In this document: positions 1-7,160 of the stretch, one piece after another
How the letters are laid out: the number at the start of each line of letters is the position of its first letter
Position numbering within the stretch: position 1 is the first letter of the stretch
Assembly (NCBI GenBank): GCA_948468495.1
Contig: CAOKJI010000040.1
Coordinates: 1 to 9,439 of the forward strand
Reading direction: 5' to 3'
Origin: an uncultured Dorea sp.
Lineage (GTDB): Bacteria > Bacillota_A > Clostridia > Lachnospirales > Lachnospiraceae
Length of the DNA: 9,439 nt
Notes under the pieces: generated by a model
The model's input: only the letters and a program-made list of their open reading frames with translations
What the model was told of the DNA's origin: nothing
Database searches by the model: none
Program-made: the position numbers and the translations under genes

Positions 1-1301
1 CCCTGATAGCAGATTTTAGCGCTGCGGATGGTTCCTTCTCCTGCATAATGGGTGAAATATCCGGCCCGGTATTTTTCCTGAATCAAGAAGGGATAGGACG
101 CGTCCTGCACATGCTTCGTCCCGATTCCCACCTCCCATTTCAGCTTCGCCGCATAGGGGCGCAAATCGAAAATTGCTCCGCCCTCATCCATATTAACGCC
201 GGCCCGCATGTAGGGGTCGGTATACCAGAACAACTGCTTATCAGAGCCATAGAGGATATCCCTCCACAGAGCGCACTCCGGCTCGGTATAATGCTTCTTC
301 TTCCGGTAATAGGCCGCAAATTCGGACATAGTCATGTCAATAAGCTTCCCTTCCTTTTTCAAATCGCCGTAATACTTACAGCCGTCGGAATAGGATTTTA
401 AGAGCAGCTCATAGGGGGCTTCCCAGCGTCCCATCTTATTCATCCAGCCGGGTCCTACAAACATCATATTATAAGCATAACCGTTATTATACTTCTCCTG
501 CGCCCGGTACTGATCAATTAAGTTATACAAATATGGGTATTCCCATGTTTTGGAATCATAAATCATCCCCCGCAGCACGTTCTGCGGATGGGTTCCAAAA
601 TTCGAGCCGTTGCCGTCATAGCAGGCCAGCAAATCTCTGGAAAGATGAGGAATCGCTACAATCCCGGAATCCTCAGCCTCATTGGCCGCCGGCGCATGGG
701 TGTTCTGCTTTGACGGAATCCAGGGAGCCCATGGGCCGCCGTCAAATAACGTATACCAGGAATTATTACAGGTATGGTAAGCTTTCGGCCCCTCTTCCCA
801 GCAGGTAGCAATGGCGCATTTCACCATAGGATACTTCGCTTTGATATAATTGGTCAGTTCTGCATCCATATAATAAGAGCCGGTAGATTCCGGGTAGAAA
901 CCGAACCGCTCATAAAACTTGGCAAATACGTCGTCCACAATCGTCTTCTTATCTTCCATCGAAAACATCCAGATACAGAAATCCTTCGTCTGATACTTAT
1001 CCCGGAACTGCTCGCAGGGAAGCCCAAGGAGCGACAAAGCAATCTCGTCCCCGTATTTCTTATGATCTTCCTTCGCAATCTGCACCGCCTCATCGTTAAA
1101 AAGCGCCGCATAGGTCATATGGATGGTAACCTTCAGTCCGTTCTCATGCGCAAGTCTCTGCTGCGTCCTGAAAATGTCCAGTGATTCGGTCAAAAGCTTC
1201 TTATCACCGATATCCTCTTCCTTACCATGACCGGTAACCGTAGCCGAGTACTCCGGTACCATCTCCGGTCTGTGAATGACGTTCAGAATAAATTCACCCA
1301 T
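1..1301 (-). CDS. Uncharacterised protein, possible carbohydrate-active enzyme (3' end cut by window edge)
   Basis: An open minus-strand frame of 433 codons runs from ATG at 1301 off the left edge without a stop. The start is fixed by the ribosome binding site AAGGAG nine bases upstream. There is no signal peptide, so the protein is probably cytoplasmic. Segments such as HMTYAALF (residues 61-68), KYGDEIALSL (82-91) and TGSYYMDAEL (140-149) resemble the strand-end His/Asp patterns of the glycoside hydrolase/deacetylase (beta/alpha)-barrel superfamily. The middle is very rich in Trp, Tyr and Gly (e.g. FDGGPWAPWIPSKQNTHAPA, 186-205), as in sugar-active enzymes. It follows the sugar importer operon but lies beyond a terminator, so it probably has its own promoter. 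A link to the DUF3863-type proteins is possible but is only from memory. The coding region is secure; the enzymatic role is inference. Confidence 0.8.
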   Translation of the reverse strand, partial: MGEFILNVIHRPEMVPEYSATVTGHGKEEDIGDKKLLTESLDIFRTQQRLAHENGLKVTIHMTYAALFNDEAVQIAKEDHKKYGDEIALSLLGLPCEQFRDKYQTKDFCIWMFSMEDKKTIVDDVFAKFYERFGFYPESTGSYYMDAELTNYIKAKYPMVKCAIATCWEEGPKAYHTCNNSWYTLFDGGPWAPWIPSKQNTHAPAANEAEDSGIVAIPHLSRDLLACYDGNGSNFGTHPQNVLRGMIYDSKTWEYPYLYNLIDQYRAQEKYNNGYAYNMMFVGPGWMNKMGRWEAPYELLLKSYSDGCKYYGDLKKEGKLIDMTMSEFAAYYRKKKHYTEPECALWRDILYGSDKQLFWYTDPYMRAGVNMDEGGAIFDLRPYAAKLKWEVGIGTKHVQDASYPFLIQEKYRAGYFTHYAGEGTIRSAKICYQ

Positions 1302-1378
1302 TCCTTTTGTCTCCTTCCTTCTATTAAAAATTGAAACATTGATTTTCCTTCTATGTAAAGCGTCTCAGTAATGCTCTG

Positions 1379-1417
1379 CCTCCCGCGATATAACCTTCCG
1401 GGAGGGCCAGACGCCCT
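1379..1417 (-). other. Overlapping hairpins in leader of the uncharacterised gene
   Basis: The 1302-1425 gap contains two small inverted repeats that share bases. CCTCCCG (1379-1385) pairs with CGGGAGG (1399-1405) around a 13-base loop, and AGGGC (1403-1407) pairs with GCCCT (1413-1417) around a 5-base loop. They cannot form at the same time because both use 1403-1405. Neither is followed by a T-run on the minus strand, so they are not terminators. No convincing promoter was found in this gap. The best minus-strand pair, TTTACA (1354-1359) with TTTCAA (1331-1336) at 17 bp, has a poor -10. Confidence 0.35.
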
Positions 1418-1425
1418 GTGAATTA

Positions 1426-1472
1426 CATAAAAATCCGGCACCCCAGCACAAATGACTGTAAGGGATGCCGGA
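1426..1472 (-). terminator. Intrinsic terminator of the ABC importer operon
   Basis: On the minus strand TCCGGCATCCC (1472-1462) pairs with GGGGTGCCGGA (1444-1434) over 11 positions, one of them a U-G wobble, around a 17-base loop. A run of five T follows at once (1433-1429). It lies about 75 bp after the stop of the MalG-like permease. The wobble pair becomes a C-A mismatch on the plus strand, so it reads as a minus-strand terminator. Confidence 0.85.
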
Positions 1473-1546
1473 CAACTCTTCTTATCATTTATTGTTCGTC
1501 AGTGAAGAAGCCGCCGTCTCTCTTCCTCTTATCACATAGGATACTT

Positions 1547-2377
1547 CTACTTCACCGCGCCTGTAATACCTTCTGCGAACTGTTTCTGCAATACGAAGAA
1601 TACAATCATTGTAGGAACCGAGCAGAATAATACGCCCAACATCAGAAGACCGTAGTCTGTGGTGTAGCCCGCCGCCATATTGGCAATCAGCATCGGCATC
1701 GTCTGCGCATTGGTATCCGTCATAATTACCTTCGGCCACAGGTATGCATTCCATGCATTCATGAAGGTAATAACCGCTGCCGCCGCATAAGTAGACTTCA
1801 TCATCGGCATATACATGCGGAAGAAAATCTGAATCTCTGTCAATCCGTCTATACGAGCCGCTTCCATAACGTCAATCGGGAAGTTTCTGGAATTCTGACG
1901 GAACATCATAATCAGAAACGGCGTGGAAATTGCGGGAAGGATAAAGCCCCATACGGTATTCAGCATATTCATGCCCGCAATCATTTTAAACAGAGGAATC
2001 ATCGTTGCAACTCCCGGAATCATCATGGCAAGGAGCAGGACGGTAAATACCATATCCTTCTTCTTATCATGGTAAAGCTCAAAACCAAATCCTGCCAGCG
2101 AACAAATCAGCAGCGCAATCACCGTCTGCACGACTGCATACAGGAAGGAATTTCCCATAGCTCCCCACAGATTCTGCCCCCCGATTAGGTTCTGGAAATT
2201 CACTCCCAGATTACCGCCCGGCAGAATCCTCCCCTGGGCGACATCAAAGGATGTATTGGTAGCCGCAGAAATCATCCAGTAGAATGGGAATACCGAAATA
2301 AATGATACAATTGCCAGGAAAATATATGTCGGAATTAACCGGCGCTGAATCATACTTCTGTTCTTTTTCTCAGTCAC
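1547..2377 (-). CDS. Sugar ABC transporter permease, MalG-like (CUT1 family)
   Basis: An inner-membrane subunit of a binding-protein-dependent sugar importer, about 276 residues, the usual size for the family. It has about six hydrophobic helices. The first is near residues 17-37, following a short basic N-terminus. The cytoplasmic EAA loop, EAARIDG followed by the FRMYMPMMK segment (about 172-194), docks the ATPase. The C-terminus ends in the family-typical FVLQKQFAEGITGAVK. I chose GTG at 2377 because AGGTGAT, part of the ideal Shine-Dalgarno sequence, lies five bases upstream. GTG at 2386 would add three residues but has no good site. The gene overlaps the end of the preceding permease by 8 bp, so the two are translationally coupled. 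It is the last gene before the terminator. Confidence 0.95.
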   Translation of the reverse strand: MTEKKNRSMIQRRLIPTYIFLAIVSFISVFPFYWMISAATNTSFDVAQGRILPGGNLGVNFQNLIGGQNLWGAMGNSFLYAVVQTVIALLICSLAGFGFELYHDKKKDMVFTVLLLAMMIPGVATMIPLFKMIAGMNMLNTVWGFILPAISTPFLIMMFRQNSRNFPIDVMEAARIDGLTEIQIFFRMYMPMMKSTYAAAAVITFMNAWNAYLWPKVIMTDTNAQTMPMLIANMAAGYTTDYGLLMLGVLFCSVPTMIVFFVLQKQFAEGITGAVK

Positions 2378-3269
2378 GCGTATCACCTACTTTCATATTA
2401 ATTAATGCCAGAATACCTACCATGATAAATACAAAGAATGCCATGGCTGTCGCATACCCAAAGTTCGCAACGCTGGTACCGAAGGTATTGTTGTAAATAT
2501 AATGGGACATGGTAATGGTTGAGAATGCCGGCCCGCCGTTGGTTAAGTTGATGGACTCGTCAAACAACTGTAAAGTACCGTTAATCGACATGATAAAGGT
2601 CATGATAATCGTCGGCTTTAAGAGCGGTACGGTAATTCCCCAGAAAGTCTTCCATCCGTTGGCTCCGTCAATCTTGGCTGCTTCGTATACGGAATACTCA
2701 ATGTTCTGCAAGCCAGCCAGATAGAATACCATATTATATCCGGTCCATCTCCAAATCAGAGCAATGATGATAACCGCTTTCGCGCTTGCCGCATTTCCCA
2801 GGAAATTATAATTCTCGGATAAAATACCAATATTTACCAGAATCGTATTAATTAATCCTTCTGTTGCAAATAAGGATTTAAAAATCAGGGAATAAGAAAC
2901 CAGCGCTGTCGCACAGGGAAGAAATACGCATGTACGGAAAAATCCCTTCAGTTTCAAATCCTTGTTATTCAGTAACTGAGCCAGTAAAATGGCCAGTACC
3001 AGCATAATCGGCACCTGAATCGCCAGATACAGGAAGGTGTTGCCTACGGAGCGTAAGAAAAGCTGATCCGCAAACATTCTGGTATAGTTATAAAAAATCG
3101 GGCTTGCCCACTCCATATTCGCACTGGAACCAGTTTTTAATGAAGTGATAAACGCGCTAATCATCGGCCAGAAGCTCATAACGGCAATCATCAGAGTTGC
3201 CGGAGCCAGGAATATCCAGCCGGCTCTTGACTGCTTCTCAAGCAGGCTCATTCCTTTTTTCTTTTCCAC
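2370..3269 (-). CDS. Sugar ABC transporter permease, MalF-like (CUT1 family)
   Basis: The partner permease of the importer, 299 residues. The N-terminus is basic, then a first helix at about 17-40 carries the family pattern GWIFLAPATL. Further helices lie near 77-100, 115-132, 165-187, 220-240 and 270-292. The EAA loop starts EAAKIDGANGW at 196 and ends ITVPLLKP at 219, the ATPase contact. The motif NLTNGGPAFST near the C-terminal part is typical of MalF-like subunits. The start is GTG at 3269, with GGGGG about seven bases upstream as ribosome binding site. The ATG six codons later has a site too close to it. It lies 82 bp after the binding-protein gene, with a hairpin between. No ATPase gene is present in the operon. 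Confidence 0.95.
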   Translation of the reverse strand: MEKKKGMSLLEKQSRAGWIFLAPATLMIAVMSFWPMISAFITSLKTGSSANMEWASPIFYNYTRMFADQLFLRSVGNTFLYLAIQVPIMLVLAILLAQLLNNKDLKLKGFFRTCVFLPCATALVSYSLIFKSLFATEGLINTILVNIGILSENYNFLGNAASAKAVIIIALIWRWTGYNMVFYLAGLQNIEYSVYEAAKIDGANGWKTFWGITVPLLKPTIIMTFIMSINGTLQLFDESINLTNGGPAFSTITMSHYIYNNTFGTSVANFGYATAMAFFVFIMVGILALINMKVGDTRD

Positions 3270-3287
3270 TAGAATTCCCCCTTCTCA

Positions 3288-3319
3288 ACAGAAAAGGGAA
3301 AACGGCAAACCGTTTTCCC
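3288..3319 (-). terminator. Leaky terminator/attenuator between binding-protein and permease genes
   Basis: GGGAAAACGG (3296-3305) and CCGTTTTCCC (3310-3319) form a perfect 10-bp stem with a 4-base loop. On the minus strand the stem is followed by TTTTCTGTT. It lies in the 82-bp gap after the binding-protein gene. Such hairpins are known in ABC importer operons to cut read-through, so that more binding protein than permease is made. On the plus strand it is followed, five bases later, by a run of eight T, but no plus-strand gene ends there. Confidence 0.75.
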
Positions 3320-3351
3320 CGTTCATTTTTTTTATTTTTATTTTGTCGAAA

Positions 3352-4689
3352 TTAGTTGCCCATCTCGAAGTTCAGCTGATCTTCCGCACCCTTAAGCTCT
3401 TCGTCAATGTCGCCGCCATTTACGATATTAATAACAGCAGCGCCGAGCTTCTCACGACAGGTGTAGTGGTATGGACTCTGCTCGATTGTCTGTACGTGAG
3501 ATCCCATCTCAGAAATCTCTGCGTAAATCGGAGTATTGTTGAAGAACTCTACGCCCTCATTGTAAACCTCAGACTCGCCTGCAGGAATGTAGGTAGAAAC
3601 AACGCCGCCATCCTTCAGTGCATTGTCATAGGTAACAGTACTCTTACCAAATGTGTAAGCAAGGAAATCTTTTGCAAGATCTGTCTTCTTGCAGTTAGCT
3701 GTAATGTACAGGGAAGAACCGCCGTTAGAAGCGTATCCGTCTCCGCCTTCCAGTGTAGGCATAGTTGTAATCTCCCATTTTCCGCTGTTAGCCTCTACAG
3801 CCTGAATGGTAGGAATAATCCAGTTACCGTTCATAACGCCTGCAACCTGATCGCCCTGGATTGCCTTATCTGTGTAATCTGACCAGCTGTTTGGAAGAAG
3901 AAGGATCTCTTCATTTACCATCTCTACTACCAGCTCAACGATCTCTTTGAGCTTGTCATTTCCTACGATAAACGGCTTGCCGTCCTTGAACTGGGAAACG
4001 CCCTCAGCCTGCAGCATCATGTACATCAAATCGTTGCCGTCGCTGTTCATGCAAAGAAGAGCCTTGCCTGTCTTCTCCTTAACTGCCTTGCCGACTTCGA
4101 TAAACTTCTCCCATGTGATGCCCTTCATGTCGTCCATTTTATAACCTGCCTCGTCCAGAAGGTCTACGCGATAAGCCATAATAACTGTACCGCCGTCTAC
4201 CGGAACGCCGTAGTGTACGCCGTCGATGGTAGAGTAGTCAAGCTTCTCTGCATAGAAGTCATCCCAGTTGATGTCGATGTCATCCACGTTCTGCCATGCA
4301 TCCGGATAATCCGCTACATACTTCTGAATCCAGTGATCCTGGAACAGAACCATATCCGGCAGAGTCTCGTACTTGCCTGAGGAAGCTGCTGTGGTAATAG
4401 CGGTCTCAACGTCCTGTGAGCCGCCCTGCTCTTTGATATCAAGAACAAAGTCTGAATTAACATTCTCCTTGTAGTCAGCCGCTGCTGCCTCAAGAGCCGG
4501 AATGTTGAAGTTCGGATCCCACGCTGCAACGGTCAGTGTGTTCTCGTCATCACTTGTACCCATCTCAGCAGCGCCTGCATCCCCGCCGTCACCTGCGTCG
4601 TCCCCACCGGTGCTTCCGCCACCGCCGCATGCAGCCAGGGAAAGAACCATGGTACCTGCAAGCAGCATTGAAATAAGTTTCTTTTTCAT
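3352..4689 (-). CDS. Sugar-binding lipoprotein of ABC importer (SBP family 1)
   Basis: The extracellular sugar receptor, 445 residues, usual for family 1 solute-binding proteins. A lipoprotein signal peptide (MKKKLISMLL..., 1-20) ends in the lipobox LAAC, so Cys21 would be lipidated and anchor the protein to the outer face of the membrane. A flexible Gly/Asp/Ala-rich linker covers about 22-48, then the binding fold begins. Family patterns seen are GVHYGVPVDGGT (157-168) and AGVMNGNW (283-290). Many Trp and Tyr residues suit sugar stacking. The ribosome binding site AAGGAGGA lies eight bases before ATG. It is the first gene of the importer operon, with its own regulated promoter upstream and an attenuator downstream. 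The substrate cannot be read from the sequence; a galactoside is suggested only by the neighbouring GH2 gene. Confidence 0.96.
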   Translation of the reverse strand: MKKKLISMLLAGTMVLSLAACGGGGSTGGDDAGDGGDAGAAEMGTSDDENTLTVAAWDPNFNIPALEAAAADYKENVNSDFVLDIKEQGGSQDVETAITTAASSGKYETLPDMVLFQDHWIQKYVADYPDAWQNVDDIDINWDDFYAEKLDYSTIDGVHYGVPVDGGTVIMAYRVDLLDEAGYKMDDMKGITWEKFIEVGKAVKEKTGKALLCMNSDGNDLMYMMLQAEGVSQFKDGKPFIVGNDKLKEIVELVVEMVNEEILLLPNSWSDYTDKAIQGDQVAGVMNGNWIIPTIQAVEANSGKWEITTMPTLEGGDGYASNGGSSLYITANCKKTDLAKDFLAYTFGKSTVTYDNALKDGGVVSTYIPAGESEVYNEGVEFFNNTPIYAEISEMGSHVQTIEQSPYHYTCREKLGAAVINIVNGGDIDEELKGAEDQLNFEMGN

Positions 4690-4737
4690 TCTCTATGTCC
4701 TCCTTTTTTTATCAGTTTATTCAGAAAGGCTTTTACT

Positions 4738-4749
4738 TATTGTGCAATA
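4738..4749. repeat. Small inverted repeat in leader of binding-protein gene
   Basis: TATTG-TG-CAATA is a perfect 5+2+5 inverted repeat about 36-47 bases after the predicted transcription start. The duplicated block upstream of AraC gene 2 keeps it with one change (7400-7411, TATCG-TG-CAATA). It could be an operator or a short RNA stem. Confidence 0.35.
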
Positions 4750-4920
4750 TGTATAGCTTTTCCCCTTTCCGCCACTGATTTTCTATGTATAATTATACTT
4801 ATTTCTCTTTTTCATTGTGTTTATATTCAATCAAAAAACAGGCATTTTCAACCAAGTTGTTCAATTATGCACAAAGACTTTCTGAGGATTTATGCGTTTC
4901 ATTGCCTGGAGCATATCCTC
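4742..4920. repeat. Duplicated promoter block, copy A
   Basis: This stretch aligns with 7404-7587 over its whole length, in the same orientation, with a 5-bp length difference near 4755-4770 and single-base gaps. The best part, 4828-4855 against 7495-7522, differs at one of 28 positions. Copy A covers the leader and promoter of the binding-protein gene and the last about 60 bp of the membrane-protein gene. Confidence 0.85.
4785..4853 (-). promoter_or_regulatory. AraC-activated promoter of the importer operon
   Basis: Minus-strand -10 TATAAT lies at 4797-4792. Seventeen bases upstream the -35 position holds ACACAA (4820-4815), a poor match to TTGACA, so an activator is probably needed. Just upstream of it are two direct half-sites, GATTGAATAT (4832-4823) and GGTTGAAAAT (4853-4844), exactly 21 bp apart (two helical turns). 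This is the standard arrangement for an AraC-family protein bound next to the -35. Expected start of transcription is near 4785, giving a leader of about 95 bases. The same elements at the same spacings recur at 7459-7520. Confidence 0.7.
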
Positions 4921-5376
4921 AGGAAGATCCAGAAGCAGTTTAATCTTTCTCTGGTTTTCTGTAATAATCATCGTATAATAAGGGACGTCCGGCTCATAGG
5001 AAGTATAGTCATATTTGGGAAGTCTCTCCGTACCACCTTTTAACCGGTACTTTGCCACTGCTTCATGCCAGTTAGGCGCAACCACCTCCAGATTCTTCAA
5101 ATCCAGCTCATGTTCCTCCCGGCGCCGGCGTCTTCCATGAATGACCGCAATTGTAAAGTTTGTTCCATCCATGACATATTCATAATCCTTTACACTGTTT
5201 GCCTCATAGATGAAATACATACCCGCTGTCAGAAGCGCCAGAAGCATCATCCCCCTATCCAGCAGAATACCCGACAAAAGAAACAGCACGCACATGACAA
5301 TCATCGTCTTTGACAGAATCTTTGTAGACGTCTTTATCCGCCGGTGAACCTGCTTTACCATCTTGTAATTCATCAT
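4861..5376 (-). CDS. Two-helix membrane protein of unknown function
   Basis: A 171-residue protein that I do not recognise with confidence. A basic N-terminus (KQVHRRIKTSTK, 8-19) leads into two hydrophobic helices at about 22-38 and 42-58 with a very short turn, so both ends should be cytoplasmic. The rest is a soluble domain of alternating beta-like stretches, with YEYVMDGTNFTIAVIHGRRR (66-85), an Arg-rich cluster at 82-86, and APNWHEAVAKY (100-110). It resembles the small PH-like domains fused to two-helix hairpins that are common in clostridia, but this is inference. The ATG is 3 bp after the stop of AraC gene 1, whose end carries the ribosome binding site AAGGATGG, so the two are coupled. 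The importer promoter starts directly after its stop. Decayed sequence matching its 3' end occurs at 7528-7587. Confidence 0.85.
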   Translation of the reverse strand: MMNYKMVKQVHRRIKTSTKILSKTMIVMCVLFLLSGILLDRGMMLLALLTAGMYFIYEANSVKDYEYVMDGTNFTIAVIHGRRRRREEHELDLKNLEVVAPNWHEAVAKYRLKGGTERLPKYDYTSYEPDVPYYTMIITENQRKIKLLLDLPEDMLQAMKRINPQKVFVHN

Positions 5377-5379
5377 CTC

Positions 5380-6312
5380 TTACCATCCTTTCAATGCACT
5401 GATTTTAAAGTCTAACATCTGACCCGCGTAGTTTTCCGGAGAGCGCTTCCATTGATAAGGCGTCTTATCCAGCATCCGCTTAAAATTCCGGTTAAATGTG
5501 GACACATTGCCGTATCCCACCCGGTAAGCGACCTCTTCCATCGTGGCGTGGCTCTTAAGAAGCAGATTGCTTGCCTCATGGATTCGGACTACATTCACAT
5601 AATCATTGGGCGTCATATTCATGCATTCCTGAAATATCCTCCGAAAATGGCTTTCGCTGATATTGCACTCATCCGCCAAATCCCGGATTCGGATTTCTTC
5701 GTTATAATGCTGCTTTACATAGGCAAGAGCCGGCGCGACCTGAAAGCTTCTGGGACTTTTCCTTGGCATTTCCCCCCGCACATTATGAATCCTTAAGAGT
5801 TCCACTACAAAAGACTGTAGAAGCCCTTTTAGTTTCTCCTTATACATATAGGCCTTCCGCTCACACTCCTCTCGGATTTCCATGATTGTCCGGCTGATCT
5901 TCTCATGTTCCTGCCGATGAAAAAATAGCGGGGACCCATATAATATATTTAGAAGATATTCTGTATTCAGCTTGCTGAAAGACAGCTCTTTCATCTCCTG
6001 AATCACGCTGTCCAAATCAAAATACATCCACTCCCAGTACGCGATTGTCCCCGGAACTGTCATATTATTATGCGGATAATTGGGCGGAACAATTGCGATA
6101 CATCCTTCCCCAAAGGTTTTGACAGAATCCTTCCATATACATTCCCCCTCTCCCTCGTAGCAGATACCGATTTCCATATAATTATGAAAATGCAAATCCG
6201 AAACATCATTCCCGTAGGGCCTCCTCCACTCTTCCCCCAAAAGCGCAAGCACCTGCTCATTTGCTCCCATTTCATAATATCTGAACTGCAGCTTTGGTTT
6301 TTTCTTTGCCAT
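5380..6312 (-). CDS. AraC-family transcriptional regulator 1
   Basis: A 310-residue regulator of usual family length. The N-terminal part is a cupin sensor domain: HFHNYMEIGICYEGEGE (41-57) and FGEGCIAIVPPNYPH (67-81) are its two metal- or sugar-site type motifs. Residues 130-175 form the linker helices. The C-terminal part holds two helix-turn-helix units: IRIRDLADECNISESHFRRI (207-226) and MEEVAYRVGYGNVSTFNRNF (258-277), followed by the family-typical KTPYQWKR. The ribosome binding site GGAGGAG is seven bases before ATG. It follows AraC gene 2 after 17 bp and precedes the membrane-protein gene, so the three form one transcription unit. It probably senses the sugar taken up by the importer and binds the 21-bp-spaced half-sites; which of the two regulators does this cannot be told from sequence. 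Confidence 0.94.
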   Translation of the reverse strand: MAKKKPKLQFRYYEMGANEQVLALLGEEWRRPYGNDVSDLHFHNYMEIGICYEGEGECIWKDSVKTFGEGCIAIVPPNYPHNNMTVPGTIAYWEWMYFDLDSVIQEMKELSFSKLNTEYLLNILYGSPLFFHRQEHEKISRTIMEIREECERKAYMYKEKLKGLLQSFVVELLRIHNVRGEMPRKSPRSFQVAPALAYVKQHYNEEIRIRDLADECNISESHFRRIFQECMNMTPNDYVNVVRIHEASNLLLKSHATMEEVAYRVGYGNVSTFNRNFKRMLDKTPYQWKRSPENYAGQMLDFKISALKGW

Positions 6313-6329
6313 AATGCATCTCCTCCGCC

Positions 6330-7160
6330 TTAAGACTGCATTCCCCGATACTCTGAAGGCGTACAGCTCTTATATTTTTTAAATACCTTTGAAAAATACA
6401 GATTATCCTCAAATCCAACCGAATGTGCAATACTTCCCACCGGAAGGTCCGTCTGATTCAGAAGCTGACAAGCCTGTCCAATCCGATATTGCAGCAGATA
6501 TTCCTTGGGCGACTGATTCAGCATCCCCTGAAACAGACGGAACAGATAGCTTCTGCTAACGCCTGTATAATCAGCCACATCCTCTACCGATATCGGATAG
6601 GAATACTGCTCGGCAATGTACTGTTTTGCCCGTTCCACGTAGTCTGCCTGCAGATTTGCAGGCCTTTTCTCCCCCTTCGTATGTTTCATCAAAAATCCCA
6701 TCAGGGAATATACGGCCCCTGTCATTGACACTGCATCCTGAAAGGTATTGCCGTTGGCCTCATAGACAGCCCGAATCTTCTCAAATAATTCTTCGCTGAT
6801 GTCCGACTGGTTCAGCACCGGATGCTCTCTTGAAAAATCTGTATTTGCAATCATGGAATAAGCGTCATTTCCCGCGAATCCTACCCATGCGTATTCCCAG
6901 GGCTCCTGTCTGTCGGCCTGATAACTGGATTCCACCTGTGGAAACAGCAAAAAAGTATCCCCAGACTTTAAGTGATATTCCTTTCCTCCCATTCTGTAAC
7001 AACCCCGGCCGCAGATAATATGGTGAAGCAGGTAATGATCCCGCACTCCGGGCCCCCATTGATAACCAGGGTGACACTTTTCATAACCTGTATTGTAGAC
7101 AGAGAGGGAATTTAACTGCCTGTCTGACGCATAGTAGGCATATCTGTATGTATCTGACAT
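6330..7160 (-). CDS. AraC-family transcriptional regulator 2 (MsmR-like)
   Basis: A 276-residue regulator. The N-terminal arm and sensor domain contain GYEKCHPGYQWGPGVRDHYL (25-44) and IICGRGCYRMGGKEYHLKSG (48-67), the pattern of the AraC-type sugar-sensing domain seen in MsmR-like regulators of sugar operons in Gram-positive bacteria. Two helix-turn-helix units lie at about 191-212 (SVEDVADYTGVSRSYLFRLF) and 241-264 (SIAHSVGFEDNLYFSKVF), ending in TPSEYR. I chose ATG at 7160 because AAGGAG lies six bases upstream; an in-frame ATG at 7181 lies upstream of that site and would add seven residues. It is divergent from the beta-galactosidase gene across about 620 bp of regulatory DNA and is first in the regulator transcription unit. 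Target sites in the gap suggest control of lacZ, of itself, or both. Confidence 0.94.
   Translation of the reverse strand: MSDTYRYAYYASDRQLNSLSVYNTGYEKCHPGYQWGPGVRDHYLLHHIICGRGCYRMGGKEYHLKSGDTFLLFPQVESSYQADRQEPWEYAWVGFAGNDAYSMIANTDFSREHPVLNQSDISEELFEKIRAVYEANGNTFQDAVSMTGAVYSLMGFLMKHTKGEKRPANLQADYVERAKQYIAEQYSYPISVEDVADYTGVSRSYLFRLFQGMLNQSPKEYLLQYRIGQACQLLNQTDLPVGSIAHSVGFEDNLYFSKVFKKYKSCTPSEYRGMQS

Noticed and set aside
1354..1367. TGTAAAGCGTCTCA as a catabolite-response (cre) site
   Set aside because: The central CG is shifted by one base relative to the cre consensus and the right half does not match. No other good cre site was found.
3145..3882. Plus-strand open frame of 245 codons
   Set aside because: It lies opposite the binding-protein and permease genes, runs through a terminator hairpin, and has low-complexity, Ser/Cys-rich content typical of a shadow frame.
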